Below, piece by piece: positions 47,296 through 56,196 of a stretch of 64,000 nucleotides of DNA. The first letter of the stretch is position 1, and the number at the start of each line of letters is the position of its first letter. The position numbers were made by a program, and so were the translations under genes. The stretch lies in NCBI RefSeq assembly GCF_900114925.1, contig NZ_FOUR01000007.1:124001-188000 (forward strand). The letters are read 5' to 3'. This DNA is from Marinobacter pelagius. Lineage in GTDB: Bacteria; Pseudomonadota; Gammaproteobacteria; Pseudomonadales; Oleiphilaceae. The notes under the pieces were generated by a model, which had not been told where the DNA came from, ran no database searches, and worked only from the letters and a program-made list of their open reading frames with translations.

Positions 47296-48794
47296 GCACC
47301 GCCTGGCTGACAGAGCTGACGGCATGGCTATCAGCCAATCCCGGGCTGTTGGCCGGCGCCCTGTTCCTGACCGCATTCATCGAGTCCCTGGCGATCGCGG
47401 GCATTATCGTTCCCGGGGTTGCAATCCTGTTTGCGGTGGCGGCCCTTGCCGGTAAAACCGGCATGCCACTGACCGAGGCTCTGGTCTGGGCAGGGCTGGG
47501 AGCGGTTGCCGGCGACAGCGTAAGTTTTGCCCTGGGGCGCCAGTTGCAGGGCCGACTCACTTCGGTCTGGCCCCTGAGTCGCTACCCGGTGCTGCTCAGC
47601 AAGGGCGAAGCCTTTTTCCACCGGCACGGGGGCAAGAGCGTGGTGATCGGGCGCTTTATCGGCCCCATCCGCCCCATCATTCCCCTGATCGCCGGCGCCC
47701 TGTGGATGCCCTGGCGACGGTTCCTGGGATTCAACATTGCCTCCGCCATTGGCTGGGCTCCGGTCTATATCCTGCCCGGCTTTCTCGTCGGCAGCGCCCT
47801 GCAGAGTGAACTGCGCCCTCCCGCCCATTTCTATGCGGTCATGGGGGTCAGCCTCGCGGCCCTGTTCGTGGTCTATCTGATCCTGATCCGCTTCCAGATG
47901 GGCCTGGGCGAAGGAGGCCGGGCCTACCGCTGGTTCGAGCAACGGATGCGGCAGTACGAGTTATCGCACCGGTTCTGGCGCCTCTACACCAACGACCGGC
48001 CGGCCCGGGAAGGAGAGTTTCCCCTGGCCTCCGTACTCATGGCGGTGGCTGCGTCCGGACTGTTGCTGATCTGGGGCCAGCTGGCGGTAACCGGGGCACT
48101 GGAACCTTTCAACCAGTTGACCCTCGAGTGGTTTCGCCAGCTACGGCAACCCCTGCTCGATGGCCCGGCGATCACCGTTACCCTGATCGGCGACCCTGCG
48201 GTTCTGGTGACGGCGTCTTTTCTGGCGGTGTTGGTGCTGGGTTTCCGGGGTTACTATGCCGCTGCGCTGCACATACTGTTCGCCGCCGCCCTTACCCTCG
48301 TCCTGGTCTGGCTGATGAAGTCGACCCTGGGCATCCCCCGCCCGGACCAGGTATTCCAGCCACCGTCTTCCGGGGCATTTCCCAGCGGCCACAGTGCCGG
48401 AATTACCGTCTTCGTCACCATGCTGGCAGGTTTTGTGGCCGGGGAAACCCGACACCGGAAACGCTGGCAGGCCTACGTGCTGTTTTCGTTACCACTGCTG
48501 CCGGTGGCCATCAGCCGCCTGTACCTCGGGGTGCACTGGTTCACGGATATAATCGGGGGAATCCTGCTGGGGCTGGCAATCACCGGCTTGGTGCGGGCCA
48601 GCTACAGCCGCTTTGACCGGGTGCCCATCCACACCGATGGCTTTACCGTCGCGGCCCTGCTGCTTTGGGGGCTTTTTACTGTCGGCTACCTGCAGGACCG
48701 CTGGCCCGAAGCCGTAGAGGAGTATTCCCGGCAACCGGTCAAGGAACAGGTCAGCCCTCTTCCAGCGCCTCCAGCAAACCCTGCAGGCGGCTGA
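47292..48794 (+). CDS. DedA-PAP2 fusion: lipid transporter/phosphatase
   Basis: A 500-residue membrane protein. The N-terminal DedA domain (about 1-200) has E31, D75 and GRFIGPIRPIIPLIAG at 120-135. The C-terminal PAP2 phosphatase has all three motifs: K343-x6-RP351, P364SGH367 and S408R409-x5-H415-x3-D419. DedA proteins recycle undecaprenyl phosphate or other lipids, and PAP2 enzymes remove phosphate from lipid pyrophosphates, so the fusion could flip and dephosphorylate one substrate. It overlaps the degenerate GGDEF gene by ATGA. Its 3' end overlaps the convergent LON-domain gene by 44 bases. Confidence 0.88.
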   Translation: MSTAWLTELTAWLSANPGLLAGALFLTAFIESLAIAGIIVPGVAILFAVAALAGKTGMPLTEALVWAGLGAVAGDSVSFALGRQLQGRLTSVWPLSRYPVLLSKGEAFFHRHGGKSVVIGRFIGPIRPIIPLIAGALWMPWRRFLGFNIASAIGWAPVYILPGFLVGSALQSELRPPAHFYAVMGVSLAALFVVYLILIRFQMGLGEGGRAYRWFEQRMRQYELSHRFWRLYTNDRPAREGEFPLASVLMAVAASGLLLIWGQLAVTGALEPFNQLTLEWFRQLRQPLLDGPAITVTLIGDPAVLVTASFLAVLVLGFRGYYAAALHILFAAALTLVLVWLMKSTLGIPRPDQVFQPPSSGAFPSGHSAGITVFVTMLAGFVAGETRHRKRWQAYVLFSLPLLPVAISRLYLGVHWFTDIIGGILLGLAITGLVRASYSRFDRVPIHTDGFTVAALLLWGLFTVGYLQDRWPEAVEEYSRQPVKEQVSPLPAPPANPAGG

Positions 48795-49344
48795 GCCGTT
48801 CCAGGGGATCCTGAAGTTCCACCAGGCGCTGTTTTTCCTGTTTATCCAGGGGTAGAAGTTCCGTCAGCCGCCAGCCCACATCCCGGGCATCCTCGTAATC
48901 CACCTCCATGGAAAGGTCACGGATAACCGGGTGCCTGAACAGCGCCTGCAGCACCGAGGGTAACTCGATGTAGCGCTCGGGAACCTCGCTCCAGGTCTCC
49001 TCGAGCAGACACTCCACATCGCCGACATTCAGACCATCATCCTGCTGCCAGCTGCGGACCACGGACACCTTGGTCTCGCCCTCAACGGTAATGCCCAGCA
49101 GGCCGTTCTCGAGCTGCTGGAAATCGATGATCCGGACATAGGTGCCGATATCATAGAAGCGCGCAACCGGACCGGTCTCCTCGCCATCCCTCAGCAGCAC
49201 CACGACGAATCCCCTGTCCTCCTTGAGACAACGGGTCAGCATATCGATGTAGCGCGGCTCAAACAGCTGAAGCGGAATACGTCCCCGGGGCAGGACAATG
49301 GAATTCAGGGGAAAGAGGGGGACATGCATGATTGGCTTGGTCAT
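48751..49344 (-). CDS. LON N-terminal (substrate-binding) domain protein
   Basis: A 197-residue stand-alone LON_substr_bdg domain (PLFPLNSIVLPRGRIPLQLFEPRYIDML at the N-terminus), without the ATPase and protease parts of Lon. Such proteins are common in gammaproteobacteria, and their role is unclear. The start overlaps the stop of the cNMP/HDOD gene by four bases, so the two are probably expressed together. Confidence 0.88.
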   Translation of the reverse strand: MTKPIMHVPLFPLNSIVLPRGRIPLQLFEPRYIDMLTRCLKEDRGFVVVLLRDGEETGPVARFYDIGTYVRIIDFQQLENGLLGITVEGETKVSVVRSWQQDDGLNVGDVECLLEETWSEVPERYIELPSVLQALFRHPVIRDLSMEVDYEDARDVGWRLTELLPLDKQEKQRLVELQDPLERLSRLQGLLEALEEG

Positions 49345-50597
49345 CGAGTCGACAGCAAAAGTTGCGTTTGCTCTACCCTCGCCCTGGCTTCGGCAAGAAG
49401 CTCCTGGGTACGGGAGGCACCGGGCTCCGGTCCACCCAGTCGCCCGAGCGCGGGCACCTGGTTCAGGGCTGGAGGCTCGCCATTCTGGCTTGAGCCGATC
49501 GTGGAATGCAACCGGGCAGTGATCACCACATCCACCAGTTGCGGGCTCTTTTCAGGGCACTCATATTGCCAATCCTCCCCATGGCGCACCGCCTCCACCA
49601 GGGTTGGCGGGCAACCCCAGCTCTCGAGCAGGGCGGCGCCAAACTCTGCCCGTAATTGTTTGCAGCCAGACTGCAGCCTGGCTTCACTGGACCACAGGCC
49701 CGGGTGATGCTCGGCCAGGACCAGTAACGGCACCGTGCCGATATCATGTAACAGTCCGGCCAGCTCCGCCTCATCACGATCCAGCCCCTCAATCTGATCG
49801 GCCAGCAGCCAGCATAGTGCAGCCAGTTCCCGGGATTGCTGAGTGAGCTTCAGCATTCTCCTCTGCAGGCTCAGCTGCCGGCTTCTGAACACATCCCTCA
49901 GGGCAAACTCGGCCAGCAGCTGCCGAGTGGTGCGCATACCGAGCCGGGTGACTGCCTCGTGTACACTGCGGACACCGCCCAAACCACGGTACACAGGGCT
50001 GTTACAGGCCCGCACCAGCTTGGCGGCCATGGCGGGATCGGCCGTCACCGCCATGGCCAGCTTCTTCTCCGAGAGACCTTCCCGGGCCGCGGTGCGGCGA
50101 ATTTTCCAGGCCATATCCGGCACGCTCGGCAAACGGATATGGTTGGACCGGAGCTCCGAATTGAATTCCATCCGCAGCCGATGCTCGGCACTGCCCGAGG
50201 CAACCCAGTCCCCCTCAGATTCCATTTCCACCTGGCTGACCGGGGCCGAATTCAGGAAGTCGTTGAGTATGTCCTGCTCGATCACCAGGAACTCACTGGG
50301 CCTGATGGCAACCACCTCGTACATGCGCGGCTGCAGACGCGCAATGGGATTGAGCGCTTTTTCCGTCTCCGCCTCGATGACCGACTTGCGACCATCCTTG
50401 GCGTGCAGCTCGACGGCGCCGCTGATCAGGAAAAAATCCAGACCATCCCGCACGCCCTGCTCGATCACGGTCTCGCCCGATTTGTGGCAACGACGCTCAG
50501 CACGGTTAACCAGCAGGACCAGCTGGTCGGCGGTCAGTCGGTTCAGGGGATGGAAGCTTTTCAGGCGACCCAGAGGCAGGCGTTCCCGGCCAGCCAT
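49341..50597 (-). CDS. cyclic-nucleotide-binding-like plus HDOD domain protein
   Basis: A 418-residue protein with an N-terminal cNMP-binding-type barrel (about 15-135; SGETVIEQGVRDGLDFFLISGAVEL) and a C-terminal HDOD domain (about 170-370; LPSVPDMAWKIRR, then LAGLLHDIGTVPLLVLAEHHP). HDOD domains are HD-fold relatives without the catalytic pair and act in signalling. The cyclic nucleotide or other ligand is not known. I chose ATG 50597 with GGAG upstream. Confidence 0.85.
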   Translation of the reverse strand: MAGRERLPLGRLKSFHPLNRLTADQLVLLVNRAERRCHKSGETVIEQGVRDGLDFFLISGAVELHAKDGRKSVIEAETEKALNPIARLQPRMYEVVAIRPSEFLVIEQDILNDFLNSAPVSQVEMESEGDWVASGSAEHRLRMEFNSELRSNHIRLPSVPDMAWKIRRTAAREGLSEKKLAMAVTADPAMAAKLVRACNSPVYRGLGGVRSVHEAVTRLGMRTTRQLLAEFALRDVFRSRQLSLQRRMLKLTQQSRELAALCWLLADQIEGLDRDEAELAGLLHDIGTVPLLVLAEHHPGLWSSEARLQSGCKQLRAEFGAALLESWGCPPTLVEAVRHGEDWQYECPEKSPQLVDVVITARLHSTIGSSQNGEPPALNQVPALGRLGGPEPGASRTQELLAEARARVEQTQLLLSTR

Positions 50598-50758
50598 AGA
50601 CGAACTCCTTCTCCGCTCAGCAGAACGCAGCAATCTTCCGGTTCATGTCTTGTTTATAGTCACCAGCCGGGGCAAAAACAACCATGCGCGCCGGGCCTAA
50701 TCTGGTATCCTCTGTTTTTTACGGAATTTGTCAGGACCCAAGAGAGAGACCAGAACAC

Positions 50759-52594
50759 ATGCCTCAGTATCGTTCGCGGACATCCACAGCCGGCCGCAAC
50801 ATGGCCGGTGCCCGCGCCCTCTGGCGCGCTACCGGTATGAAAAACGAGGATTTCGGCAAACCGATCATCGCGGTTGCCAACTCGTTCACCCAGTTCGTAC
50901 CCGGCCATGTGCACCTGAAAGACCTTGGGCAGCTGGTGTGCCGTGAAATCGAAGCTGCCGGCGGTGTAGCGAAGGAATTCAATACCATAGCGGTGGACGA
51001 CGGCATCGCCATGGGCCACGACGGCATGCTCTACTCCCTGCCCTCGCGGGAAATCATTGCCGACTCGGTGGAGTACATGGTCAATGCCCACTGTGCCGAC
51101 GCCCTGGTGTGCATTTCCAACTGCGACAAGATCACCCCGGGCATGCTGATGGCCGCCATGCGCCTGAACATCCCGACCATCTTTGTTTCCGGCGGGCCCA
51201 TGGAGGCCGGCAAGACCAAGCTGTCCGAGCACAAGCTGGATCTGGTGGATGCCATGGTCATCGCCGCGGATCCGAACGCCAGCGACGAGCAGGTGGAAGA
51301 GTATGAGCGCAGTGCCTGCCCGACCTGTGGCTCCTGCTCCGGCATGTTCACCGCCAACTCCATGAACTGCCTGACCGAGGCCATTGGCCTGGCCCTGCCT
51401 GGCAACGGCTCGCTGCTGGCCACCCATTCTGACCGCGAACAGCTGTTCCTCAAGGCCGGGCGCCAGATCGTCGAGAATGCCCGCCGCTACTACGAGGAAA
51501 ACGACGCCAGCGTGCTGCCCCGCAGCATCGGCTCCCAGGCCGCTTTCGAGAACGCCATGACCATGGACATCGCCATGGGCGGGTCCACCAACACCATCCT
51601 GCACCTGCTGGCGGCGGCCCAGGAAGGCGGGGTGAATTTCGACATGGCCGACATCGACCGGCTCTCCCGCCACGTGCCCCAGCTGTGCAAGGTGGCGCCC
51701 AACTCGCCGAAATACCACATGGAAGACGTCCACCGTGCCGGCGGCATCATGGGCATCCTGGGTGAACTGGAGCGGGGCAAGCTGATCAACACCGACCTGC
51801 CCACCGTTCACAGCAAGACCATGAAAGAAGCCCTGGAAACCTGGGACATCATGCGTTCCCCGACCCCGGAAGTGGTGGAGTTCTACAAGGCCGGGCCGGC
51901 GGGCATTCCAACCCAGACAGCCTTCAGCCAGAGCACCCGCTGGCCGAGCCTGGACGGTGACCGGGAGAGCGGCTGCATCCGCTCCGTGGACAACGCCTAC
52001 TCCACCGAAGGTGGACTGGCCGTGCTCTATGGCAACATCGCCCGGAACGGCTGCGTAGTGAAAACCGCCGGTGTCGATGAGAGCATCTACGTGTTCGAAG
52101 GCAAGGCGCGGGTGTTCGAGAGCCAGGACTCGGCCGTCGCCGGCATCCTTGGTGACGAAGTGAAACCAGGCGAAGTGGTCATCATCCGGTACGAAGGCCC
52201 CCGCGGCGGACCCGGCATGCAGGAAATGCTCTACCCCACCAGCTACCTGAAGTCCAAAGGCCTCGGCAAGGACTGCGCCCTGCTCACGGATGGTCGATTC
52301 TCCGGCGGCACCTCGGGGCTCTCCATCGGCCACGCCTCCCCGGAAGCCGCCGCCGGCGGGGAAATTGGCCTGATCGAGAACGGCGACACCATCCTGATCG
52401 ACATTCCCAACCGCTCCATCAATGTCCAGCTCGACCAGCAGGAGCTGGACCGGCGCCGGGAAGCCCGGGATGCCAAGGGCTGGAAGCCGGATCTGCCGCG
52501 CGACCGCAAGGTCTCGGCGGCGCTCAAGGCCTACGCCCTGCTGGCCACCAGTGCCGACAAGGGCGCCGTCCGGGATCTGTCGAAACTCGACTGA
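50759..52594 (+). CDS. ilvD: dihydroxy-acid dehydratase
   Basis: Third step of valine/isoleucine synthesis. The 611-residue Fe-S enzyme has the cluster cysteines in [10 protein letters not shown] and [19 protein letters not shown], and the catalytic segment [21 protein letters not shown]. The start is [26 protein letters not shown] at 50759; the frame from 50684 runs through the leader. A strong bidirectional terminator follows. Confidence 0.97.
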   Translation: MPQYRSRTSTAGRNMAGARALWRATGMKNEDFGKPIIAVANSFTQFVPGHVHLKDLGQLVCREIEAAGGVAKEFNTIAVDDGIAMGHDGMLYSLPSREIIADSVEYMVNAHCADALVCISNCDKITPGMLMAAMRLNIPTIFVSGGPMEAGKTKLSEHKLDLVDAMVIAADPNASDEQVEEYERSACPTCGSCSGMFTANSMNCLTEAIGLALPGNGSLLATHSDREQLFLKAGRQIVENARRYYEENDASVLPRSIGSQAAFENAMTMDIAMGGSTNTILHLLAAAQEGGVNFDMADIDRLSRHVPQLCKVAPNSPKYHMEDVHRAGGIMGILGELERGKLINTDLPTVHSKTMKEALETWDIMRSPTPEVVEFYKAGPAGIPTQTAFSQSTRWPSLDGDRESGCIRSVDNAYSTEGGLAVLYGNIARNGCVVKTAGVDESIYVFEGKARVFESQDSAVAGILGDEVKPGEVVIIRYEGPRGGPGMQEMLYPTSYLKSKGLGKDCALLTDGRFSGGTSGLSIGHASPEAAAGGEIGLIENGDTILIDIPNRSINVQLDQQELDRRREARDAKGWKPDLPRDRKVSAALKAYALLATSADKGAVRDLSKLD

Positions 52595-52612
52595 GCTCTT
52601 CCGGACAGCCAG

Positions 52613-52650
52613 AAAAAAGCCCGCCAGGTTGATGCCTGGCGGGCTTTTTT
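52613..52650. terminator. bidirectional terminator after ilvD
   Basis: A perfect stem of 16 bp including A6/T6 flanks (GCCCGCCAGG/CCTGGCGGGC) with a 6-base loop. It serves ilvD and the convergent peptidoglycan-binding-domain gene. Confidence 0.95.
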
Positions 52651-52672
52651 CATGAACGGCGAACCCTGAGCG

Positions 52673-53086
52673 CTACCAGAGCGACCAGCCACCGTCCTCG
52701 TCTTCCTCGATGGCGTCCTTTTCCCCGGATTCCTTCGCGGGCTCGGCGGACGCGGCGCTCGATGCCGATGCTTCCGCACCCTGTGATCCGCTGCTCTGCG
52801 CCGGCGCCGCAGCGACCTGCACGGTAATCATACCCAGCGCCTTCCGGGTTTCTTCGTTCAGGGCACCGGTGGCCTCGAGGCCATGATCGTTCTGGAAGCT
52901 GGTCAAGGCGGCACGGGTCTTGTCATCCATGCCCGAACTGACGTTGGTGATGTCGTAACCGGCACCATACAGGGCGTTCTTCAGTGCCACGGTATCATCT
53001 GCCTGGGCCACGGGCGCAAGGCCCAGCATGGCCGCCACACCGGCTGCAGCCAGAAGGCGACCGGGATAACGGGTCGTTTTCTTCAT
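52673..53086 (-). CDS. secreted peptidoglycan-binding-domain protein
   Basis: A 137-residue protein with a signal peptide (LLAAAGVAAMLGLAPVAQA), a single PG_binding_1-type domain (ALKNALYGAGYDITNVSSGMDDKTRAALTSFQNDHGL), then a Ser/Ala/Glu-rich tail ending DEDEDGGWSLW-like. No enzymatic domain is present. AGGTGAG precedes ATG 53086. It may bind glycan strands in the periplasm. Confidence 0.82.
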   Translation of the reverse strand: MKKTTRYPGRLLAAAGVAAMLGLAPVAQADDTVALKNALYGAGYDITNVSSGMDDKTRAALTSFQNDHGLEATGALNEETRKALGMITVQVAAAPAQSSGSQGAEASASSAASAEPAKESGEKDAIEEDEDGGWSLW

Positions 53087-53184
53087 GGTTCTCACCTGTA
53101 CTACTCCTGACGCCTGCACGGCATCGGTTTTTCTTGTTGTGTGGTGCCTATCTCCACAAGCTGGGGCAAACAATGAACACCCTA

Positions 53185-54300
53185 TCATAGTTTGCTGTCG
53201 GGGCGATTGCCGTGGTTCTCATCTTCGGGACCGGTGTCCGGATGAAGCACCGCCTGGGACTCGTGCCCGAATTCCCGGATGAAAATTCCCCAGAAAGCCA
53301 TGAACAGGGCCGCGACCAGGGGGCCCATGACAAAGCCGTTGATGCCGAACATGACAATGCCGCCGAGGGTCGACAGCAGCACTATGTAATCCGGCAGTTT
53401 GGTGTCACGGCCCACCAGGAGCGGCCGCAGGAGGTTGTCGGCAAGACCGATCACCACCACGCCGAATACGGTGAGGACCAGGGCCGGGACAACATCCCCG
53501 ACCGCCGCCAGATAGATCGCCGCCGGCACCCAGACCAGGGCTGCCCCGACTGCCGGCAACAGCGACACGATGGCCATGACCACGCCCCATAGCAGGGCAC
53601 CGGTAATTCCCAGAATCCAGAAGATCAGTCCCCCGAGAGCTCCCTGAATGATGGCAATCAACAGGTTGCCCTTGACCGTGGCCCGGGTCACCTCGGCGAA
53701 CTTGGCAAACAGCAGGCGCTCGCGCTCATCGCCCAGGGGCAGAGCCCGTATGATCAGCTCGACCAGGTGGTGGCCATCCCGCAACAGGAAGAAAGCCAGG
53801 TAAACCATCAGGGCCAGGCCCATAAAGAACTGGAAGGTATTCTGGCCGATCCCCAGGGCCTGCTTGGCGAGGAACTGGCTACCGCCGACGAACAGGTTGA
53901 CGGCCCGGTCCCGTAACTCGGTAAAGCTGATATCGAACTGCGCCAGGAATGCCTGGATCGCCGGGAAGGACTGGTTAACCTGATCGATGTATTCCCCCGG
54001 ACGGATCTCGCCACGCTGGATCTGCTGATAGAGCTCCACCCCCTGGGCCACCAGTGACGTCACCAGCACCAGCACCGGAATCACCACGATCACCATGCAA
54101 ATCACCAGGGTAATCAAGGCATTGGTATTTGGCCGTTCACCGAGCCAGCGGACCAGCAGGTTCTGGACCGGATGAAAAATCAGCGCGATCGCCACTGCCC
54201 AGAAAATCGGGCCGAAGAAGGGCTTCATCAGAAACACGAACGCCAGGGAAACCCCGACCAGCAAGGCCAGAAAAGTCCGTGTTTCAAGTTTTGCGTACAT
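53185..54300 (-). CDS. AI-2E exporter/PerM family permease
   Basis: A 371-residue membrane protein with about seven to eight helices, the AI-2E_transport family pattern (VGVSLAFVFLMKPFFGPIFWAVAIALIF; GNLLIAIIQGALGGLIFWILGI; LLRPLLVGRDTKLPDYIVLLSTLGG). Members export autoinducer-2 or act as Na/H antiporters. The substrate cannot be assigned. No other members of an operon are seen. Confidence 0.88.
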   Translation of the reverse strand: MYAKLETRTFLALLVGVSLAFVFLMKPFFGPIFWAVAIALIFHPVQNLLVRWLGERPNTNALITLVICMVIVVIPVLVLVTSLVAQGVELYQQIQRGEIRPGEYIDQVNQSFPAIQAFLAQFDISFTELRDRAVNLFVGGSQFLAKQALGIGQNTFQFFMGLALMVYLAFFLLRDGHHLVELIIRALPLGDERERLLFAKFAEVTRATVKGNLLIAIIQGALGGLIFWILGITGALLWGVVMAIVSLLPAVGAALVWVPAAIYLAAVGDVVPALVLTVFGVVVIGLADNLLRPLLVGRDTKLPDYIVLLSTLGGIVMFGINGFVMGPLVAALFMAFWGIFIREFGHESQAVLHPDTGPEDENHGNRPDSKL

Positions 54301-54411
54301 AGGTCAGATCTTCCCAAAGCTGTGAACGGTAACCGCGGGTCTGTGCAGCCACTCCGGCCCGATAGCCTACCACGATGACATGGCCACTGTAGCCTGCTTC
54401 AGGTTATAGTG

Positions 54412-54432
54412 GTCGGTTACGGATTAACCGAC
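54412..54432 (+). promoter_or_regulatory. hairpin in the leader of the 54448 gene
   Basis: GTCGGTTA and TAACCGAC form an 8-bp perfect stem with a 5-base loop, ending 15 bases before the chosen TTG start. This supports starting translation after it rather than at GTG 54409. Confidence 0.4.
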
Positions 54433-54447
54433 AAACGAGTCACATTA

Positions 54448-54801
54448 TTGGAACTGGAAACCTTTACCACCGAAACTGCCCTTGATGCCGCCACGGAACT
54501 TCAACGTGTACTGGCAGCCAGGACCCATCGCCGCAAGGTGATGGGACAGGAGGTGCTGGTACCCGGTCAGCTCGGAGAGGCTCTGCAGCTCCCCAAAATC
54601 ATCAATCGTCTGCAGAGCAAGCAACAAAAGCAACGGGAACAGGGGCTGGACGATTTCCAGGAACTCTGGCCCACCCTGTCCCCGCGTACTCGCCAGAAGG
54701 TGCTCGATGCCATCGGCTGGTACGACCCCAAGGAGCTTGACTGGGACGACAAACGCTCCAACCGGCGGCCGGTGGTCGATCCGGATAAAGGATCCGTATA
54801 G
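54448..54801 (+). CDS. small basic protein, unknown function
   Basis: From TTG 54448 the product is 117 residues, rich in Arg/Gln/Lys with predicted helices (ATELQRVLAARTHRRKVMGQ) and a C-terminal WPTLSPRTRQKVLDAIGWYDPKELDW. No family is recognised. It resembles small ribosome- or nucleic-acid-binding proteins only in charge. The start is uncertain (GTG 54409 is in frame). Between it and the next gene is a 77-base gap. Confidence 0.55.
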   Translation: MELETFTTETALDAATELQRVLAARTHRRKVMGQEVLVPGQLGEALQLPKIINRLQSKQQKQREQGLDDFQELWPTLSPRTRQKVLDAIGWYDPKELDWDDKRSNRRPVVDPDKGSV

Positions 54802-54878
54802 AGATGGAAATCTCAGCGAAAGGCCGACTCTGTATTGTCATATTCTGGCCCTAGTCTGAAACTATCAGGAGGATATCT

Positions 54879-55127
54879 ATGACTGAACATACCCATTACA
54901 ACGCCATTCTTGCCGAAGGCAGCGCGGTGCCCAACCTGCTCTGCGGTCATTGCCGATCCATTCTTTCCCGGGCCCGCATGTTCCGCAACGAAGGTGAAAA
55001 CCAACAGGACATCCAGTGCCGCGTCCTCGCCCTGTGCTCAGCGGACGATTGCGGCGCCGTGAACTGCTGTGACGACGCCATGGCAGAAATCGAAAACCCG
55101 GACCGCCTGCTCGATCTGGCCTGCTGA
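54879..55127 (+). CDS. 82-residue cysteine-rich protein, unknown function
   Basis: A short protein with eight cysteines: C22, C25 (CGHC), C47, C53, C58, C63, C64 and C82. The CxxC and later C-x5-C-x4-C-x4-CC cluster suggests a metal site, perhaps zinc or an Fe-S cluster. An excellent AGGAGG precedes ATG 54879. No family is recognised. It is followed by the haloalkane dehalogenase homologue on the same strand, 122 bases away. Confidence 0.65.
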   Translation: MTEHTHYNAILAEGSAVPNLLCGHCRSILSRARMFRNEGENQQDIQCRVLALCSADDCGAVNCCDDAMAEIENPDRLLDLAC

Positions 55128-55249
55128 AGCAAACGGGCAACGCACTGTTACGCAACTCAAACACATGAAACAGCCATCTGATTTATCCTGACTTGCGAGA
55201 ATTGTCATAACGGCAATTGCGCAACCTATCAGTCAGGACAGTCGATGGC

Positions 55250-56149
55250 ATGCGTATTCTGAGAACCGACGAAGCCCGCTTCCAGGGTCTGCCGGATTAC
55301 CCTTTTTCCCCCAATTATCTCGACGTGGAGCCCAACCTGAGGATGCACTACGTCGATGAAGGCCCCCGCGGCGCTTCACCCGTGCTGATGCTGCATGGCG
55401 AGCCATCCTGGTCCTACCTGTACCGGCACATGATTCCGCTCATTGCCGCAGCCGGTCATCGGGCACTGGCCCCGGATCTGATCGGCTTCGGCAAATCGGA
55501 CAAACCGGCAGCAATGGCCGACTACAGCTACGAACGCCACATGGCCTGGTTGAGTAGCTGGATCGAAAAGCTGAATCTGCGGGACATCACACTGGTGTGC
55601 CAGAACTGGGGATCGCTGCTGGGACTGCGCCTGGCGGCCGAACATCCCAACCGGTTCCGGTGCATCATCGTGGGTAACGGGATGCTGCCCACCGGCGAAA
55701 CCCGGGCACCGGCGATGTTCTCCCTGTGGAAAGCGTTTGTCACCCACAGCCCCTGGCTGCCGGTCGGGCGCATCGTCCAGCTGGGCACCGAGCGGACCCT
55801 GAGCAGGGCCGAACAGGCGGCTTACGAGGCGCCCTTCCCGTCAACCGAATACAAGGCCGGCGCCCGCGCCTTTCCGAAACTGGTTCCGGTATCCCGGGAC
55901 GATCCGGCCGGGCAGGCCAACCGGGAGGCCTGGAAGGTACTGGAGAAATGGCGCAAACCGTTCATTACCTGCTTCAGCAGCGGTGACCCCATTACCCGGG
56001 GCGAAGACCGCTACATGCAGCGGCGGATTCCCGGTGCCCACGGCCAACCCCACATCACCCTTCGCGGCGGCCACTTCCTGCAGGAAGACTCCCCCGAGGA
56101 CTTCGCGCGCATCATTATCGATGCCCTGAAATCGGAAATGGCGGCCTGA
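55250..56149 (+). CDS. haloalkane dehalogenase-like alpha/beta hydrolase with Asn at the nucleophile
   Basis: A 299-residue alpha/beta hydrolase with the haloalkane dehalogenase pattern: HGEPSWSYLYRH (residues 49-60, oxyanion/halide site), the nucleophile elbow CQNWGSLLGLR, GDPITRG (Asp246) and the catalytic His275 in GGHFLQED. The family nucleophile is Asp followed by Trp; here position 119 is Asn (codon AAC at 55604-55606). This predicts a blocked or altered activity unless the Asn deamidates. AGGA lies 11 bases before ATG 55250. Confidence 0.85.
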   Translation: MRILRTDEARFQGLPDYPFSPNYLDVEPNLRMHYVDEGPRGASPVLMLHGEPSWSYLYRHMIPLIAAAGHRALAPDLIGFGKSDKPAAMADYSYERHMAWLSSWIEKLNLRDITLVCQNWGSLLGLRLAAEHPNRFRCIIVGNGMLPTGETRAPAMFSLWKAFVTHSPWLPVGRIVQLGTERTLSRAEQAAYEAPFPSTEYKAGARAFPKLVPVSRDDPAGQANREAWKVLEKWRKPFITCFSSGDPITRGEDRYMQRRIPGAHGQPHITLRGGHFLQEDSPEDFARIIIDALKSEMAA

Positions 56150-56196
56150 GCCGCCATTTTCGCTGCCGGGCTCCGAAACTCCCGGAGCTCAGACCT

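Noticed and set aside
50660..52333. A 557-codon open frame opposite ilvD
   Set aside because: His/Gly/Gln-rich shadow of a conserved dehydratase gene.
54409..54447. GTG start of the small basic protein gene at 54409
   Set aside because: A perfect hairpin (54412-54432) falls in this stretch and no ribosome site precedes GTG.
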